Source: an uncultured Acidimicrobiales bacterium
GTDB lineage: Bacteria > Actinomycetota > Acidimicrobiia > Acidimicrobiales > Aldehydirespiratoraceae
Length of the DNA: 64,000 nucleotides
Assembly (NCBI GenBank): GCA_958296055.1
Contig: CATQHS010000001.1
Location: forward strand, 2,080,277-2,144,276
Reading direction: 5' to 3'
Shown here: positions 45,974 through 54,730 of the stretch, one piece after another
Numbering within the stretch: the first letter of the stretch is position 1
How the letters are laid out: each line of letters starts with the position of its first letter
Notes under the pieces: model-generated
Told to the model about the DNA's origin: nothing
What the model saw: only the letters and a program-made list of their open reading frames with translations
The model's database searches: none
Made by a program: the position numbers and the translations under genes

Positions 45974-48900
45974 TCAGGTTTCTGCGGCGGCGGCGCCGAC
46001 GGCGGCGACCGCTCGGCGGACCTCCTCGACCGCGGCGGCCAGATCGGGTAGCTCGGCCTCGGTAGCGCCTTCGGGGCGCAGGAACCCGAACACCACCCGG
46101 GCCACCGGCTCGCCGGTGACGGCGGCGACCGCGGCCGCGTAGCCCGCGCCCTGCAGGCGGTAGCGGTCGAGCAGGGCGGCCACGCCGTCTTCGCTGTCGA
46201 CGCGGTCGGTCTTCCAGTCCACCACCACCAGCCGCCCGTCGGGGCCCCGGTAGAGCAGATCGATGTAGCCCTCCACCAGTCTGCCGCCGACGGGCGCGGC
46301 CACCCACAGCTCCCGCCAATGCTGGCCCGCGGCCGCGGTCCGGGCCGTCTCGGTGGCCAGTCCGGCTCGGGCCAGCCGGGCCACGTCCCGGTGCCGGGAA
46401 CCCACCCCTTCGGCCGCGGCCTGGGTTCGGGCCAGCTCGTCGAGGCCCTCGCCGGTGGCCAGGTCCACCGTCTGGAGCACGGCGTGGACGGCCCGCCCCA
46501 CCGCCGTGCCGTAGCGCCCCTTCTTCCAGGGCGGGAGCTCGAGGTCGGGCTCGTCCTTGTCCAAGCCGGGGTCGCTGGCGCCGGGGGTGCCGTCGTCGGT
46601 GGTCCAGCGGGCCAGCCCGGTGGCCGACACCGCCTCGGGCACCGAGGCCCGGGCCAGGGCCCGATCCCGCTCGGCCAGCCAGGCGGCCCGGTCCGGCAAC
46701 GGCTCGGGGTCTGGCTCCGGCTTGGCCGGCGCCGCCTCAGCCCGGGCCGCCGGGGGCTCAGAGGCGCCGTTCAACCCGACGGCTCCGGCTCCGGCCGCCC
46801 CGGTCTCGGCCAGAATCGACGCCGCCGTCCGGCGTTTGGTCTCGGCCCGGCGGGTCAGGCTGACGATGAGATGGTCCCGGGCCCGGGTGCAGGCCACGTA
46901 CAGCAGCCGAAGCCGCTCGTGCTCGTCCATCTGCTCGTCGATGGGCTGCCACTGCTCGAAGCCGCCGGACTCCACGCCGGCCCGGAGTCGGATGGCCGGG
47001 GGGCGTCCGGGCGGGAAGGCGACGGTCGGCCCCCGGGCGGGCCGGGCCAACTGGGTGGTCAGGCCCGAGACCACGGTCACGGGGAACTCGAGGCCCTTGG
47101 CCCCGTGGACGGTGAGGATGCGCACGCTGTCGTCGTCGGTCTCGGGGAGCACGGTCTCGGTCACCCGGGCGTTCTCGGCCCCCTGGAGCCGGGCCCATTC
47201 CAAGTAGCCGCGCAGATCGGCCCCGCCCGCGTCGGCCCAGGCCCGGGCCTGATCGACCAGAAACCGCAGCCGCCTCCATGAGTCGCGGGGCCGGCCCGCC
47301 GCCACCGCTGTCTCCAGCGCCCCCCGATCCCGCAGCAGCTTCTCCAGCAGCATGGGCGGGCTGGTCCACCGCCGGGCCTTGTGCAGCTCCCGCAGGTGGG
47401 CCAGGCCGTCAGCCACCGGATGGCCCGCGTGTTCGGATACGTCGGCGTACAGCGAGAACCGGCCCCCGAGGCCGAGCCGCCAGTGGGCCAGGTCGTCGTC
47501 GCCGCAGCCGTACAGCGGCGAGCGCAGGGCGGCCACCGCGGCCAGCTCGTCGGTGGGGTCGTCCGCCGCGGTCAGAGCCATCAGCGCGTCCCGCACTTCC
47601 CTGGTGGCGTACACCAGCGACGAGGTTTCCATCCGGTAGGAGATCCCGGCCGCCTCCAGGGCCGCCTCCAGGGCGGGCAGGCTGGTGCGGGCCGGCACCA
47701 GGATGGCCACGTCGCCGGCCCGGGCCGGCCGCCAACTCGGCCGGTCGGCGTCGCCGTCGTCCACTTCCCAGCCCTCGTCCAGGACGGCGGCCACCGCGGC
47801 GGCCACCGAATCGGCCTCCCTTTGGCGAAGCTCGTCGGCCTTGAGGTCTTCTTCGATGGATTTGGCGCCGACCACGGCCACGGCCGGGCCCCGGCCCCCC
47901 GAAGGTCGCCGGGCCCGCAGGGGCTCGTACTCGGGCTGGCTCCCTTCGACGGGGGCGATGAGCCGGCCGAAGACGGCGTTGACCCAGTCGATGACGCCTG
48001 GGACGGACCGGAAGTTGGTGACCAGGGCGGCGCGGTCTTCGAACCGGGCCCGGGCCCGCAGGTACATGGCGATGTCGGCTCGCCGGAACCGATAGATCGA
48101 CTGCTTGGGGTCGCCGACGAAGAAGAGCCGGCCCGGATCGGTGTCGAGTTCGTACCACGGGGCGCCGCCCACATCGGGTTGGCCGCAGCCGAGCAGGACG
48201 GCCAGGTCGATCTGGACCGGGTCGGTGTCCTGGAACTCGTCCAGCAGGAGATGGCGGTAACGCCGCCGGAGCGCCGCCCGCACCGCCGGGCCGTGCTCCG
48301 GGTGGCGCAGCAGCCGCCGGGCCCGCACCAGCAGGTCGTGGTATTCGAGCCGCCCCGAGGTCTGGCGGTCGTCCGCCGCCTTCAGGGTGAAGGCGGCCAG
48401 CCGGGCCGCCAGATGCTCCAGCGCGGCCTGGTTGGCCGCTTCGACCAGGTCGCGGGTCGCCTCGGTGAGATCCTTCAACTGCTGGTGGGCTTCGGCCTTG
48501 TCGATTGGGCCGGCCCAGTTCGCCGCCGCGCCGAGATTGCCGAACTTCTCCGCCCCCAGGGCTATGACCGCCTCCAGCCGGTCGATCTCTTCGTCGGCGG
48601 CGAGCCGTTCCCGGTAGGGCTCGAGTTCGCCGATCCTCCGGCTGAGCGAGTCGACGGGGCCGGTGCAGTCATCGGGCAGCGCCAGCGCTCCGGCCACCGC
48701 GGCCCGCACCGGTCCGGCGTCCACGGGTGGCGGTACCGGGGCGTCGAGCGGGATGCCGGTCTCCACCAAGTCCCAGTTGTCGTCGAGTTGCACGGCCAGT
48801 TTGCGCAGGTGGTCCAGCCGCACCCTGCTCGCCTCCAGTATCAGCAGCGACCGGCCCGCCTCGGGGTCCTCCAGCAGGCGCTCGACGAAACCCTGCCAGC

Positions 48901-49372
48901 GCCGGTCCATCTCAATCCCCGAGCCGATCTCGTCCATCACCTCCACCCCGGGCGGGAGGCCGGCCTCGACCGGGTGCTCGCCGAGGATCCGCAGCGCGAA
49001 GGAGTGGAGGGTGCCGACCGCGGCCCCGTCGAGCTGCTGCAGCGCCGCCGTGGCCGAACTCCGATCGGGATCGCCGAGATCGGCCTCGATCGACTCCAGG
49101 CGCCGGCGGATGCGGTCCCGCAGCTCCGTGGCCGCCTTCTCGGTGAAGGTGATGGCCACGATGCTCTCCATGGGGATCCCGGACCGGATCAGCAGCTCCA
49201 CCCGGTCGACCAGGGCCCGGGTCTTGCCCGACCCGGCCCCGGCCTCCACGAACAGGGTGCGGTCCAGATCCGAGGCGATCATGTCTCGGACGGCCTGATC
49301 GGCCAGGGGCTCAGCCTCAGCCTCGCCGGGAGCGCCGACGGACTCGGCGATCGGGTCGTTCTTGTCGTTCAC
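45974..49372 (-). CDS. AddA/AdnA-like UvrD helicase-nuclease
   Basis: GTG start overlapping the upstream AddB-like stop by 3 bases; 1132 aa. UvrD/RecB helicase motifs: TLFVEAGAGSGKTRALVDRV (Walker A) near residue 42, AITFTEKAATELRDR (motif Ia), HLLLDEFQDTDPVQID near 380, FFVGDPKQSIYRFRRAD, LTVHGAKGLEFPVTVVSG near 755, and LLYVACTRARDHLIVSLTR. A C-terminal PD-(D/E)XK nuclease has LVEGYIDLLYRG and LVVVDWKTD near residue 1060. With its partner it resects double-strand breaks and can degrade foreign linear DNA. It looks complete. Confidence 0.88.
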   Translation of the reverse strand: MNDKNDPIAESVGAPGEAEAEPLADQAVRDMIASDLDRTLFVEAGAGSGKTRALVDRVELLIRSGIPMESIVAITFTEKAATELRDRIRRRLESIEADLGDPDRSSATAALQQLDGAAVGTLHSFALRILGEHPVEAGLPPGVEVMDEIGSGIEMDRRWQGFVERLLEDPEAGRSLLILEASRVRLDHLRKLAVQLDDNWDLVETGIPLDAPVPPPVDAGPVRAAVAGALALPDDCTGPVDSLSRRIGELEPYRERLAADEEIDRLEAVIALGAEKFGNLGAAANWAGPIDKAEAHQQLKDLTEATRDLVEAANQAALEHLAARLAAFTLKAADDRQTSGRLEYHDLLVRARRLLRHPEHGPAVRAALRRRYRHLLLDEFQDTDPVQIDLAVLLGCGQPDVGGAPWYELDTDPGRLFFVGDPKQSIYRFRRADIAMYLRARARFEDRAALVTNFRSVPGVIDWVNAVFGRLIAPVEGSQPEYEPLRARRPSGGRGPAVAVVGAKSIEEDLKADELRQREADSVAAAVAAVLDEGWEVDDGDADRPSWRPARAGDVAILVPARTSLPALEAALEAAGISYRMETSSLVYATREVRDALMALTAADDPTDELAAVAALRSPLYGCGDDDLAHWRLGLGGRFSLYADVSEHAGHPVADGLAHLRELHKARRWTSPPMLLEKLLRDRGALETAVAAGRPRDSWRRLRFLVDQARAWADAGGADLRGYLEWARLQGAENARVTETVLPETDDDSVRILTVHGAKGLEFPVTVVSGLTTQLARPARGPTVAFPPGRPPAIRLRAGVESGGFEQWQPIDEQMDEHERLRLLYVACTRARDHLIVSLTRRAETKRRTAASILAETGAAGAGAVGLNGASEPPAARAEAAPAKPEPDPEPLPDRAAWLAERDRALARASVPEAVSATGLARWTTDDGTPGASDPGLDKDEPDLELPPWKKGRYGTAVGRAVHAVLQTVDLATGEGLDELARTQAAAEGVGSRHRDVARLARAGLATETARTAAAGQHWRELWVAAPVGGRLVEGYIDLLYRGPDGRLVVVDWKTDRVDSEDGVAALLDRYRLQGAGYAAAVAAVTGEPVARVVFGFLRPEGATEAELPDLAAAVEEVRRAVAAVGAAAAET

Positions 49373-52300
49373 GGCTCAGAGGGGTGGTCGAGGCTCTTGA
49401 GGAGGTCCGGCTCGGCCACGGCCAGGTAGGGCCGCAGGTCGGGGTCGGCCAGCTTGCGCGTCCAGTCGCTCCACTGGTCGCGAGTGCCCAACCCGTCGGG
49501 GTCGCAGAACCAGCAGGGGACGAACGGCCGCCACTTCAGGTCGGCGGGATGAGGCGGGTACAGCCCGGCGGCGATGCCGTCGACCACCGCCCCCACCGTT
49601 TCGAGCACCCGGTCCCGAACCTCATCGGTGACGTCATAGCCCCGGTGCTTGAACCCCCCTTTGGCCGACACGAACCAGTAGTCGGCCCTGATCGGGGCTC
49701 CGGGCTGGTCCTGGATGGCCCGGATGGCCTCGGCGTAGAGGACGAGTTGGAGGCGCCGCCCCCCCATGCTCGGGTTCTCCGGGCTCAGCTTCTCATAGCT
49801 CCGATCGGAGCCCGTCTTGTAGTCGATCACCGCCAGACCCCCTTCCTCGGTGGCGTCGACCCGGTCGATGGACCCGCGGAGCCGGATGGCCCGGCCCCCG
49901 CCGATCTCGACGGCCACCGCGTCCTGGTCCGAGCCGGGCTGGCCGAACCCGAGCTCGGCCGCCACCGGAGTCGACTTGACTCCGGCCCTCGTCTTGTCCG
50001 CCCGCCTCTGGTCGCCGGCCCGCCTCTGGTCGTCGTGGCCGATGAAGGCGTCGAGGTCGTCGAGCAGTCGCTGCCGGTCGCGGCCCCAGTACAGGGGCCG
50101 TCCGGTCAGACCCCGGGCCTCGAAGCGGTCGCACTCCTCGGCCCCGATCTCCCGCAGCCGCCGCCGGGCCTCGGGGGGCCAGGGCGCGCCCAGGGCCCCG
50201 ATGGCGCTCGCTTCCAACATCTCGTCGATCCAGCGTTTGAGTACGAGGTGGACTAAGTGGCCCCGGGTCAGGGCGCTGATTCGATAATCGGCGTCGGGAT
50301 CCTCCACCGCGTCCACGCCCAGCACGTGGCGCACGAAGTAAGCGTGGGGGCACTCGGCCCATTTCTCCAGCCGGGTGGCCGAGACGGCGCCGCCTTCGCC
50401 GACGGGGTCGGGGAGGACCGCGCCCCGCAGGTCGCCGTCGGCCAAGTTGCCGTCGAAGCGGGTGAGTCGGTTGGACCCCCGGCCCCGCCGCAGCTCGATC
50501 CCCCGCCGCAGCTCGACCCGCTGCCGCACCGAGTCGATGGCCCATCCGCCCGAACGGGCGCCGGATCGGTGCCGGCTGAGTCGCCGGTCGTGATGGTCGA
50601 GCAGGGCCCGCATGTCGTACTCCTGAACGTGGGCCGGGAAGCCCGTCCGCCTCAGCCCGGCCACGAAAGACGGCACCTCGGTGAGCCAAGGGCCCGAAAC
50701 CCGCCCCAGATCCTCGGTGCCGGGCCGGCGGCCGTCGATGGCCTCGGCCGCGTCCAGCAGCCAGCGGCTGGGGATCAGCGGCGCCGACCGCCGCAGATCG
50801 CCGCGGGGGTGCAGCAACAGCACGCGTCGGGCCCCGGCCGCCACCGCCAGCAGGGCCCGGTGGTCGTCGCCGTGATCGGACCGCCGGGGCAGGTCGGCCC
50901 CGGCCGCGGCCCGCTCCCGGTCGGGCAGCAGCGCGTCGTCGCGGCGGCGGGCCGGGAAAACCCCCTCGGCCATCCCGCACACCACCGCCAAGTCCAGATC
51001 CAGCCCGAGGGCGAAGCCGACCGGGCCCACCAGCACCCCGGCGCCGAACCGCCCGCGCCGGCCCGGATCGGCGACCAGCTCGGTCTGCAGAGCCTGGCGG
51101 AACGCTTCCACCGACGGCTGGTCGTCGATGCCGTCCAGCTCGCTCAGCCGGTCGACGGCGGCCTCTACTTCCCGGGCGTGGCGCTGCTCCTCGTCGGGCC
51201 AGCGCCGCCGGGTCTCCGGGCCGCCCAGATAGCCGCGGACCAGCCCGCGGCACCACCGGCCCAGCTCCCGCCAGCTCCGGGCCTCGGCCCCGGCGTCGAG
51301 ATCGACGCCGAGTTGCTGAACGAAGGCGGCCAGCGCCCGGGCTTCGCCGGCCCGGCGCCGGCGCCGCTCCGCCCACCCGGCCCGCTCCTCGTCGTCGATC
51401 ATCTCGTCGGCCTCGGCCTCGAGCTCGTCGGCCCAACGACCCAGACGGCTCGTCCACTGCTCCGCCCCCGCTATCACCCCGGCGGCCCGGGCCGCTCGCT
51501 CCCAGGCCGCGGCGGGCGCCGTCCGACGGTCGGCCCGGACCACCCCCGACGCCAGCCAGGCGGTTACGTCCGACCGGGACATGCGGTTGTCTTTCAGGGC
51601 CAGCATGGCCAGCAGCGACTGGCCCAGCCGCGAGGTCTCAGCCGTTTGCACCGCCGCCCCGCACCACTCGATCCCGGCGGAGTCCAAGGCGTCGCCCACC
51701 AGCCGGGCGTAGGGGTCGGCCGACCCGTACACGACGGCGCAGCGGCCCAGGCTCGCGCTGGCCCGAACCGCCTCCAGCACCGCCCGCACCCCGTGGCGGA
51801 CCTCGTCGTCGGGGTCGGAGACGCTGATGGCCCGCACCCCGGGTCGCTCGCCGCCCGCGGCGTCGAAGGCGCTGTCGGCCCGCACCGCGTGGCACCCGCC
51901 GTCCGCGGCGTCGGAGGCAGTGGTGGCTCGCGCTTCGCCGCCGCCGGAGAAGACGCCGCCTCCCGCCGCCTCGGCTGCCTCGAAGACCGGGATCGGGTCG
52001 GGCCTCAGGTCCAGCCGGCCCAGCGAGGACTTCACCGCCGCGTCGGCGTCGTCCGCCCCGGTCTTGCCGGCGATCACCGTCAGGGCCGTGCGCCCGGCCA
52101 CGGCGTTGAGCAGCCGGGCCTGACCCGCCGTGAGCCGCTGGGGCAAAAAGACGATCACCGGCCCCAGTTCCGCCAGCGGTGCCGAACCGGCGGCCAACTC
52201 CTTCACCGCTGCCGCGATCAGGTCCTGCTCGTCGTGGAACCGGGCGGCCAGGCCGTCTCTGACGGCGCGGTGGATCCGCACCACGTCGCTGGCCCGCTCG

Positions 52301-52743
52301 GAGGCGGCGGTCAGCCGGTCCAGCCCCGGCCGGGGAACTTCGGAGAGTTCCCGGTGGGCCCCCACCAGGGCCCTCTCGGTGGCCGGGTGGCCTTCCACCC
52401 CGGCGAAATAGCCGGGTTCGGTCCGCAGGATCGAGCGCACCCGGGCCGCTATCACCGATGTGGACAGCGGCCGCCGCCCCCCGGCCGCCATCGCCGCCGC
52501 CCCCAGCATCCCGGCCAGCCGGTAGGGGGTGGCGAAGGCCACCGCCGCGATGCCCCGGCGCCGGGCCAGGGCCCGCCGGGCCCCCAGGCCCACGTAGTTG
52601 CTGGGCACCACCACCGTCACCGGGGCCAGCCGGTCATCGGCCTGGGCCCGGTCCACCGCCGTGGCCAGAGCCTCATGGGCCGCCGGGCCGTAGCCGGTGA
52701 CGACGATGGGGGGCTTCGGCGGGGCGGCGTCGGCGTCGGTCAT
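49369..52743 (-). CDS. AddB-like PD-(D/E)XK nuclease subunit
   Basis: The start is set at ATG 52743 (MTDADAAPPKPPIVVTGYG); 1124 aa. No Walker A is seen at the N-terminus, so the helicase part is inactive, as in many AddB-like partners. The C-terminal nuclease has IRLRGSIDRVD and LAVIDYKTGSD near residue 975. The first Cys of the AddB iron-sulfur site (KWAECPHAYFVRHVLG) and a CxxC (PCWFCDPDGLG) are present, but the last Cys expected 6 residues on is Gly. A helix-rich middle is typical. An internal repeat-like stretch at about 285-330 is Ala/Asp-rich. Confidence 0.8.
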   Translation of the reverse strand: MTDADAAPPKPPIVVTGYGPAAHEALATAVDRAQADDRLAPVTVVVPSNYVGLGARRALARRRGIAAVAFATPYRLAGMLGAAAMAAGGRRPLSTSVIAARVRSILRTEPGYFAGVEGHPATERALVGAHRELSEVPRPGLDRLTAASERASDVVRIHRAVRDGLAARFHDEQDLIAAAVKELAAGSAPLAELGPVIVFLPQRLTAGQARLLNAVAGRTALTVIAGKTGADDADAAVKSSLGRLDLRPDPIPVFEAAEAAGGGVFSGGGEARATTASDAADGGCHAVRADSAFDAAGGERPGVRAISVSDPDDEVRHGVRAVLEAVRASASLGRCAVVYGSADPYARLVGDALDSAGIEWCGAAVQTAETSRLGQSLLAMLALKDNRMSRSDVTAWLASGVVRADRRTAPAAAWERAARAAGVIAGAEQWTSRLGRWADELEAEADEMIDDEERAGWAERRRRRAGEARALAAFVQQLGVDLDAGAEARSWRELGRWCRGLVRGYLGGPETRRRWPDEEQRHAREVEAAVDRLSELDGIDDQPSVEAFRQALQTELVADPGRRGRFGAGVLVGPVGFALGLDLDLAVVCGMAEGVFPARRRDDALLPDRERAAAGADLPRRSDHGDDHRALLAVAAGARRVLLLHPRGDLRRSAPLIPSRWLLDAAEAIDGRRPGTEDLGRVSGPWLTEVPSFVAGLRRTGFPAHVQEYDMRALLDHHDRRLSRHRSGARSGGWAIDSVRQRVELRRGIELRRGRGSNRLTRFDGNLADGDLRGAVLPDPVGEGGAVSATRLEKWAECPHAYFVRHVLGVDAVEDPDADYRISALTRGHLVHLVLKRWIDEMLEASAIGALGAPWPPEARRRLREIGAEECDRFEARGLTGRPLYWGRDRQRLLDDLDAFIGHDDQRRAGDQRRADKTRAGVKSTPVAAELGFGQPGSDQDAVAVEIGGGRAIRLRGSIDRVDATEEGGLAVIDYKTGSDRSYEKLSPENPSMGGRRLQLVLYAEAIRAIQDQPGAPIRADYWFVSAKGGFKHRGYDVTDEVRDRVLETVGAVVDGIAAGLYPPHPADLKWRPFVPCWFCDPDGLGTRDQWSDWTRKLADPDLRPYLAVAEPDLLKSLDHPSEP

Positions 52744-52798
52744 GACAGAGCGTCCTGGGCGGGTTCGGTGAGTCGTATGGTCGGAGCCAACAGTAAGA

Positions 52799-54730
52799 AT
52801 GGGGTGTGACAGTGGGAGCGGGGATGTGAGCGACCCCGGCCGGACCCTCGACCGGGCCGAGCTGGCCGCGGCGGCCGGGGTGCCTGTATTCATAGCCGAT
52901 CTGGTGATCGGTGCCGGCCTGATCACCCCGGTCGAGGGTGCCCCGGCCGACCCGGACGGGATCGAGCGGTTCGACCCCGCTGCCGTCGAGATGCTGGCCG
53001 CGGCCCGGACCCTGGTGGACGAGGGGGTGGCGGTCGAGGAACTGGCCGCCCTGGCCATGCGCCACGCCACCCACGTCGAGGGCGTCATCGACGACGCCAT
53101 TGAGCTCTTCGAACGCGGCCGCGGCCGGACCGGCCGGGACCAGTCGGGGCTGAGCGCCACCCTGCACCGGCTCGCCCCGGTGGTGGCCGACTTGGTGGCC
53201 AAGCACTTCGAGAAAACCCTGGTGAACCGGGCCTTGAACCGGGCCGGGTCCGGGGGCACCGCGGCCGGCGCCGTGGTGGTGTGCTCCCGCCGCCTCGACC
53301 GGCGGGTGGACCCGCTGGCCGTCTACTCCTCCGCTGCCGACTTCCACCGCAGCCTGTGGCTCCGCCCCGACGCCGGGGCCGGGATGGCCGCGGTGGGCGC
53401 GGTGGAGGTGTTGGCGCCGTCCGGCCCGGACCGGTTCTCGGCCGCCTCGGCGGCCAGGGCCGTGCTGGCTGCCCGGGTCCGCCGCCACGGCCCGGCGTCG
53501 GCCCCGGCCCCGGTGTTGGTCGGCGGGTTCTCGTTCCGCCCCGGCCCCGACGGAAGGCTTCCGGACTGGACCGGCTTCGGGGACTGTCGGCTGGTGCTGC
53601 CCGAGCTGACGGTGATCGACCAGCCCGACGGGACCTGGGTGCAGAAGGCGGCCCGGGTCGGCCCCGGCGGCGACGAACCGGCCGCGGTGGCCGCCCTAGA
53701 CCGGGAGCTGGCCGCCATGGACTTCTCGCCGGGCTCGGTGGCCGCCGCCGCGGAGGCCCCGCCGTCCCCGTCCCCGGCGGGCGACCCGTCCCCGGCTCCG
53801 GCCCCGGATGACGGTGGCGGGTCGGCCCCAGTCGGCGGCGGGCTGTCCCCGTCCCCGGCGGGCGACCCGTCCCCGGCTCCGGCTCGAGCCGCCGATGACC
53901 CGGCCTACCTGGAGCTGGTGGCCGAGGGGATCGGCGCGGTGGGCCGGGGAGAGCTGAACAAAGTGGTGTGCGCCCGGATGCTGGCCCTCGCCCCCGGCCC
54001 CGGGGAGGCCGCCGTGCTGGAGGGCCTGCGGCGCCGCAACCCCAACTGCGCCGTGTTCGCCTTCACCGCCGGGGCCGTCACCTTCCTGGGGGCCACCCCC
54101 GAGGAACTGGCAATCCTGGACGGGCACCGGCTTTCCACCTCGGCCGTGGCCGGGACCGCCCCCCGGGACGCCGACGCCGCCGAGGACGCCCGGCTGGCGG
54201 ACGAACTGCGGGCATCGGCCAAGGAGCGGGCCGAGCACCGGTTCGTGGTGGAGGCCATCACCGCCGGGCTCGAGGGCCTGGGCCTGGTGGACCCGACCCC
54301 GACCGAGCCCGAGATCCTGGCCCTGGCCAACCTCCAGCACCTCCGCACCCCCATCACCTCCCGGGTGCGGCAGCGGTCCGGGGGGGTCAACGACATGGAC
54401 GTGCTCCGGGTGGCCGGGGTGCTGCACCCGACCCCGGCCACCGGCGGTGCCCCCCTCGACGCCGCTTTGGCCTTCATCGACGGCCGCGAGCCCTTCGACC
54501 GGGGCTGGTACGCGGCCCCGGTGGGCTGGTGCGACCTGGACGGCAACGGCGAGCTGCGGGTGGCGCTGCGGTCGATGCTGGCCACCGACGACGGCCTGCG
54601 CCTGTTCGCCGGGGCCGGGGTGGTGGCCGGCTCCACCCCCGAGGGGGAACTGGCCGAGACCTCGGTCAAGCTCCAGGCCCTGCTGGACGCGCTCGCCGGT
54701 CTGGACGGGTCGGGTGGCGGCTCGGAATGA
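52799..54730 (+). CDS. menF: Isochorismate synthase MenF with N-terminal MerR-like domain
   Basis: An open frame of 643 aa; the start is ATG 52799 or GTG 52826. Residues about 10-100 look like a MerR HTH (RAELAAAAGVPVFIADLV, AGLITPVEG, RFDPAAVEMLAAARTL). A helical segment follows (HFEKTLVNRALNR). Isochorismate synthase starts near residue 160 (RRLDRRVDPLAVYSSAAD). The chorismate-binding part has GELNKVVCARMLAL, LSTSAVAGTAPRD, EHRFVVEAI, LQHLRTPITSRV, HPTPATGGAPLDAAL and FAGAGVVAGSTPEGE. A Pro/Ser/Ala insertion near 320-365 contains a 39-bp direct repeat. It makes isochorismate for menaquinone. The stop overlaps menD. Confidence 0.85.
   Translation: MGCDSGSGDVSDPGRTLDRAELAAAAGVPVFIADLVIGAGLITPVEGAPADPDGIERFDPAAVEMLAAARTLVDEGVAVEELAALAMRHATHVEGVIDDAIELFERGRGRTGRDQSGLSATLHRLAPVVADLVAKHFEKTLVNRALNRAGSGGTAAGAVVVCSRRLDRRVDPLAVYSSAADFHRSLWLRPDAGAGMAAVGAVEVLAPSGPDRFSAASAARAVLAARVRRHGPASAPAPVLVGGFSFRPGPDGRLPDWTGFGDCRLVLPELTVIDQPDGTWVQKAARVGPGGDEPAAVAALDRELAAMDFSPGSVAAAAEAPPSPSPAGDPSPAPAPDDGGGSAPVGGGLSPSPAGDPSPAPARAADDPAYLELVAEGIGAVGRGELNKVVCARMLALAPGPGEAAVLEGLRRRNPNCAVFAFTAGAVTFLGATPEELAILDGHRLSTSAVAGTAPRDADAAEDARLADELRASAKERAEHRFVVEAITAGLEGLGLVDPTPTEPEILALANLQHLRTPITSRVRQRSGGVNDMDVLRVAGVLHPTPATGGAPLDAALAFIDGREPFDRGWYAAPVGWCDLDGNGELRVALRSMLATDDGLRLFAGAGVVAGSTPEGELAETSVKLQALLDALAGLDGSGGGSE
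53764..53883. repeat. 39-bp direct repeat in the menF linker
   Basis: Two identical 39-bp copies (53764-53802 and 53845-53883), period 81 bases, in frame. Each encodes SPSPAGDPSPAPA within an inserted linker of MenF. Confidence 0.9.

Noticed and set aside
50257-52809. 850-codon plus-strand frame opposite the AddB-like gene
   Set aside because: Antisense shadow; the minus frame has the nuclease and Cys motifs.
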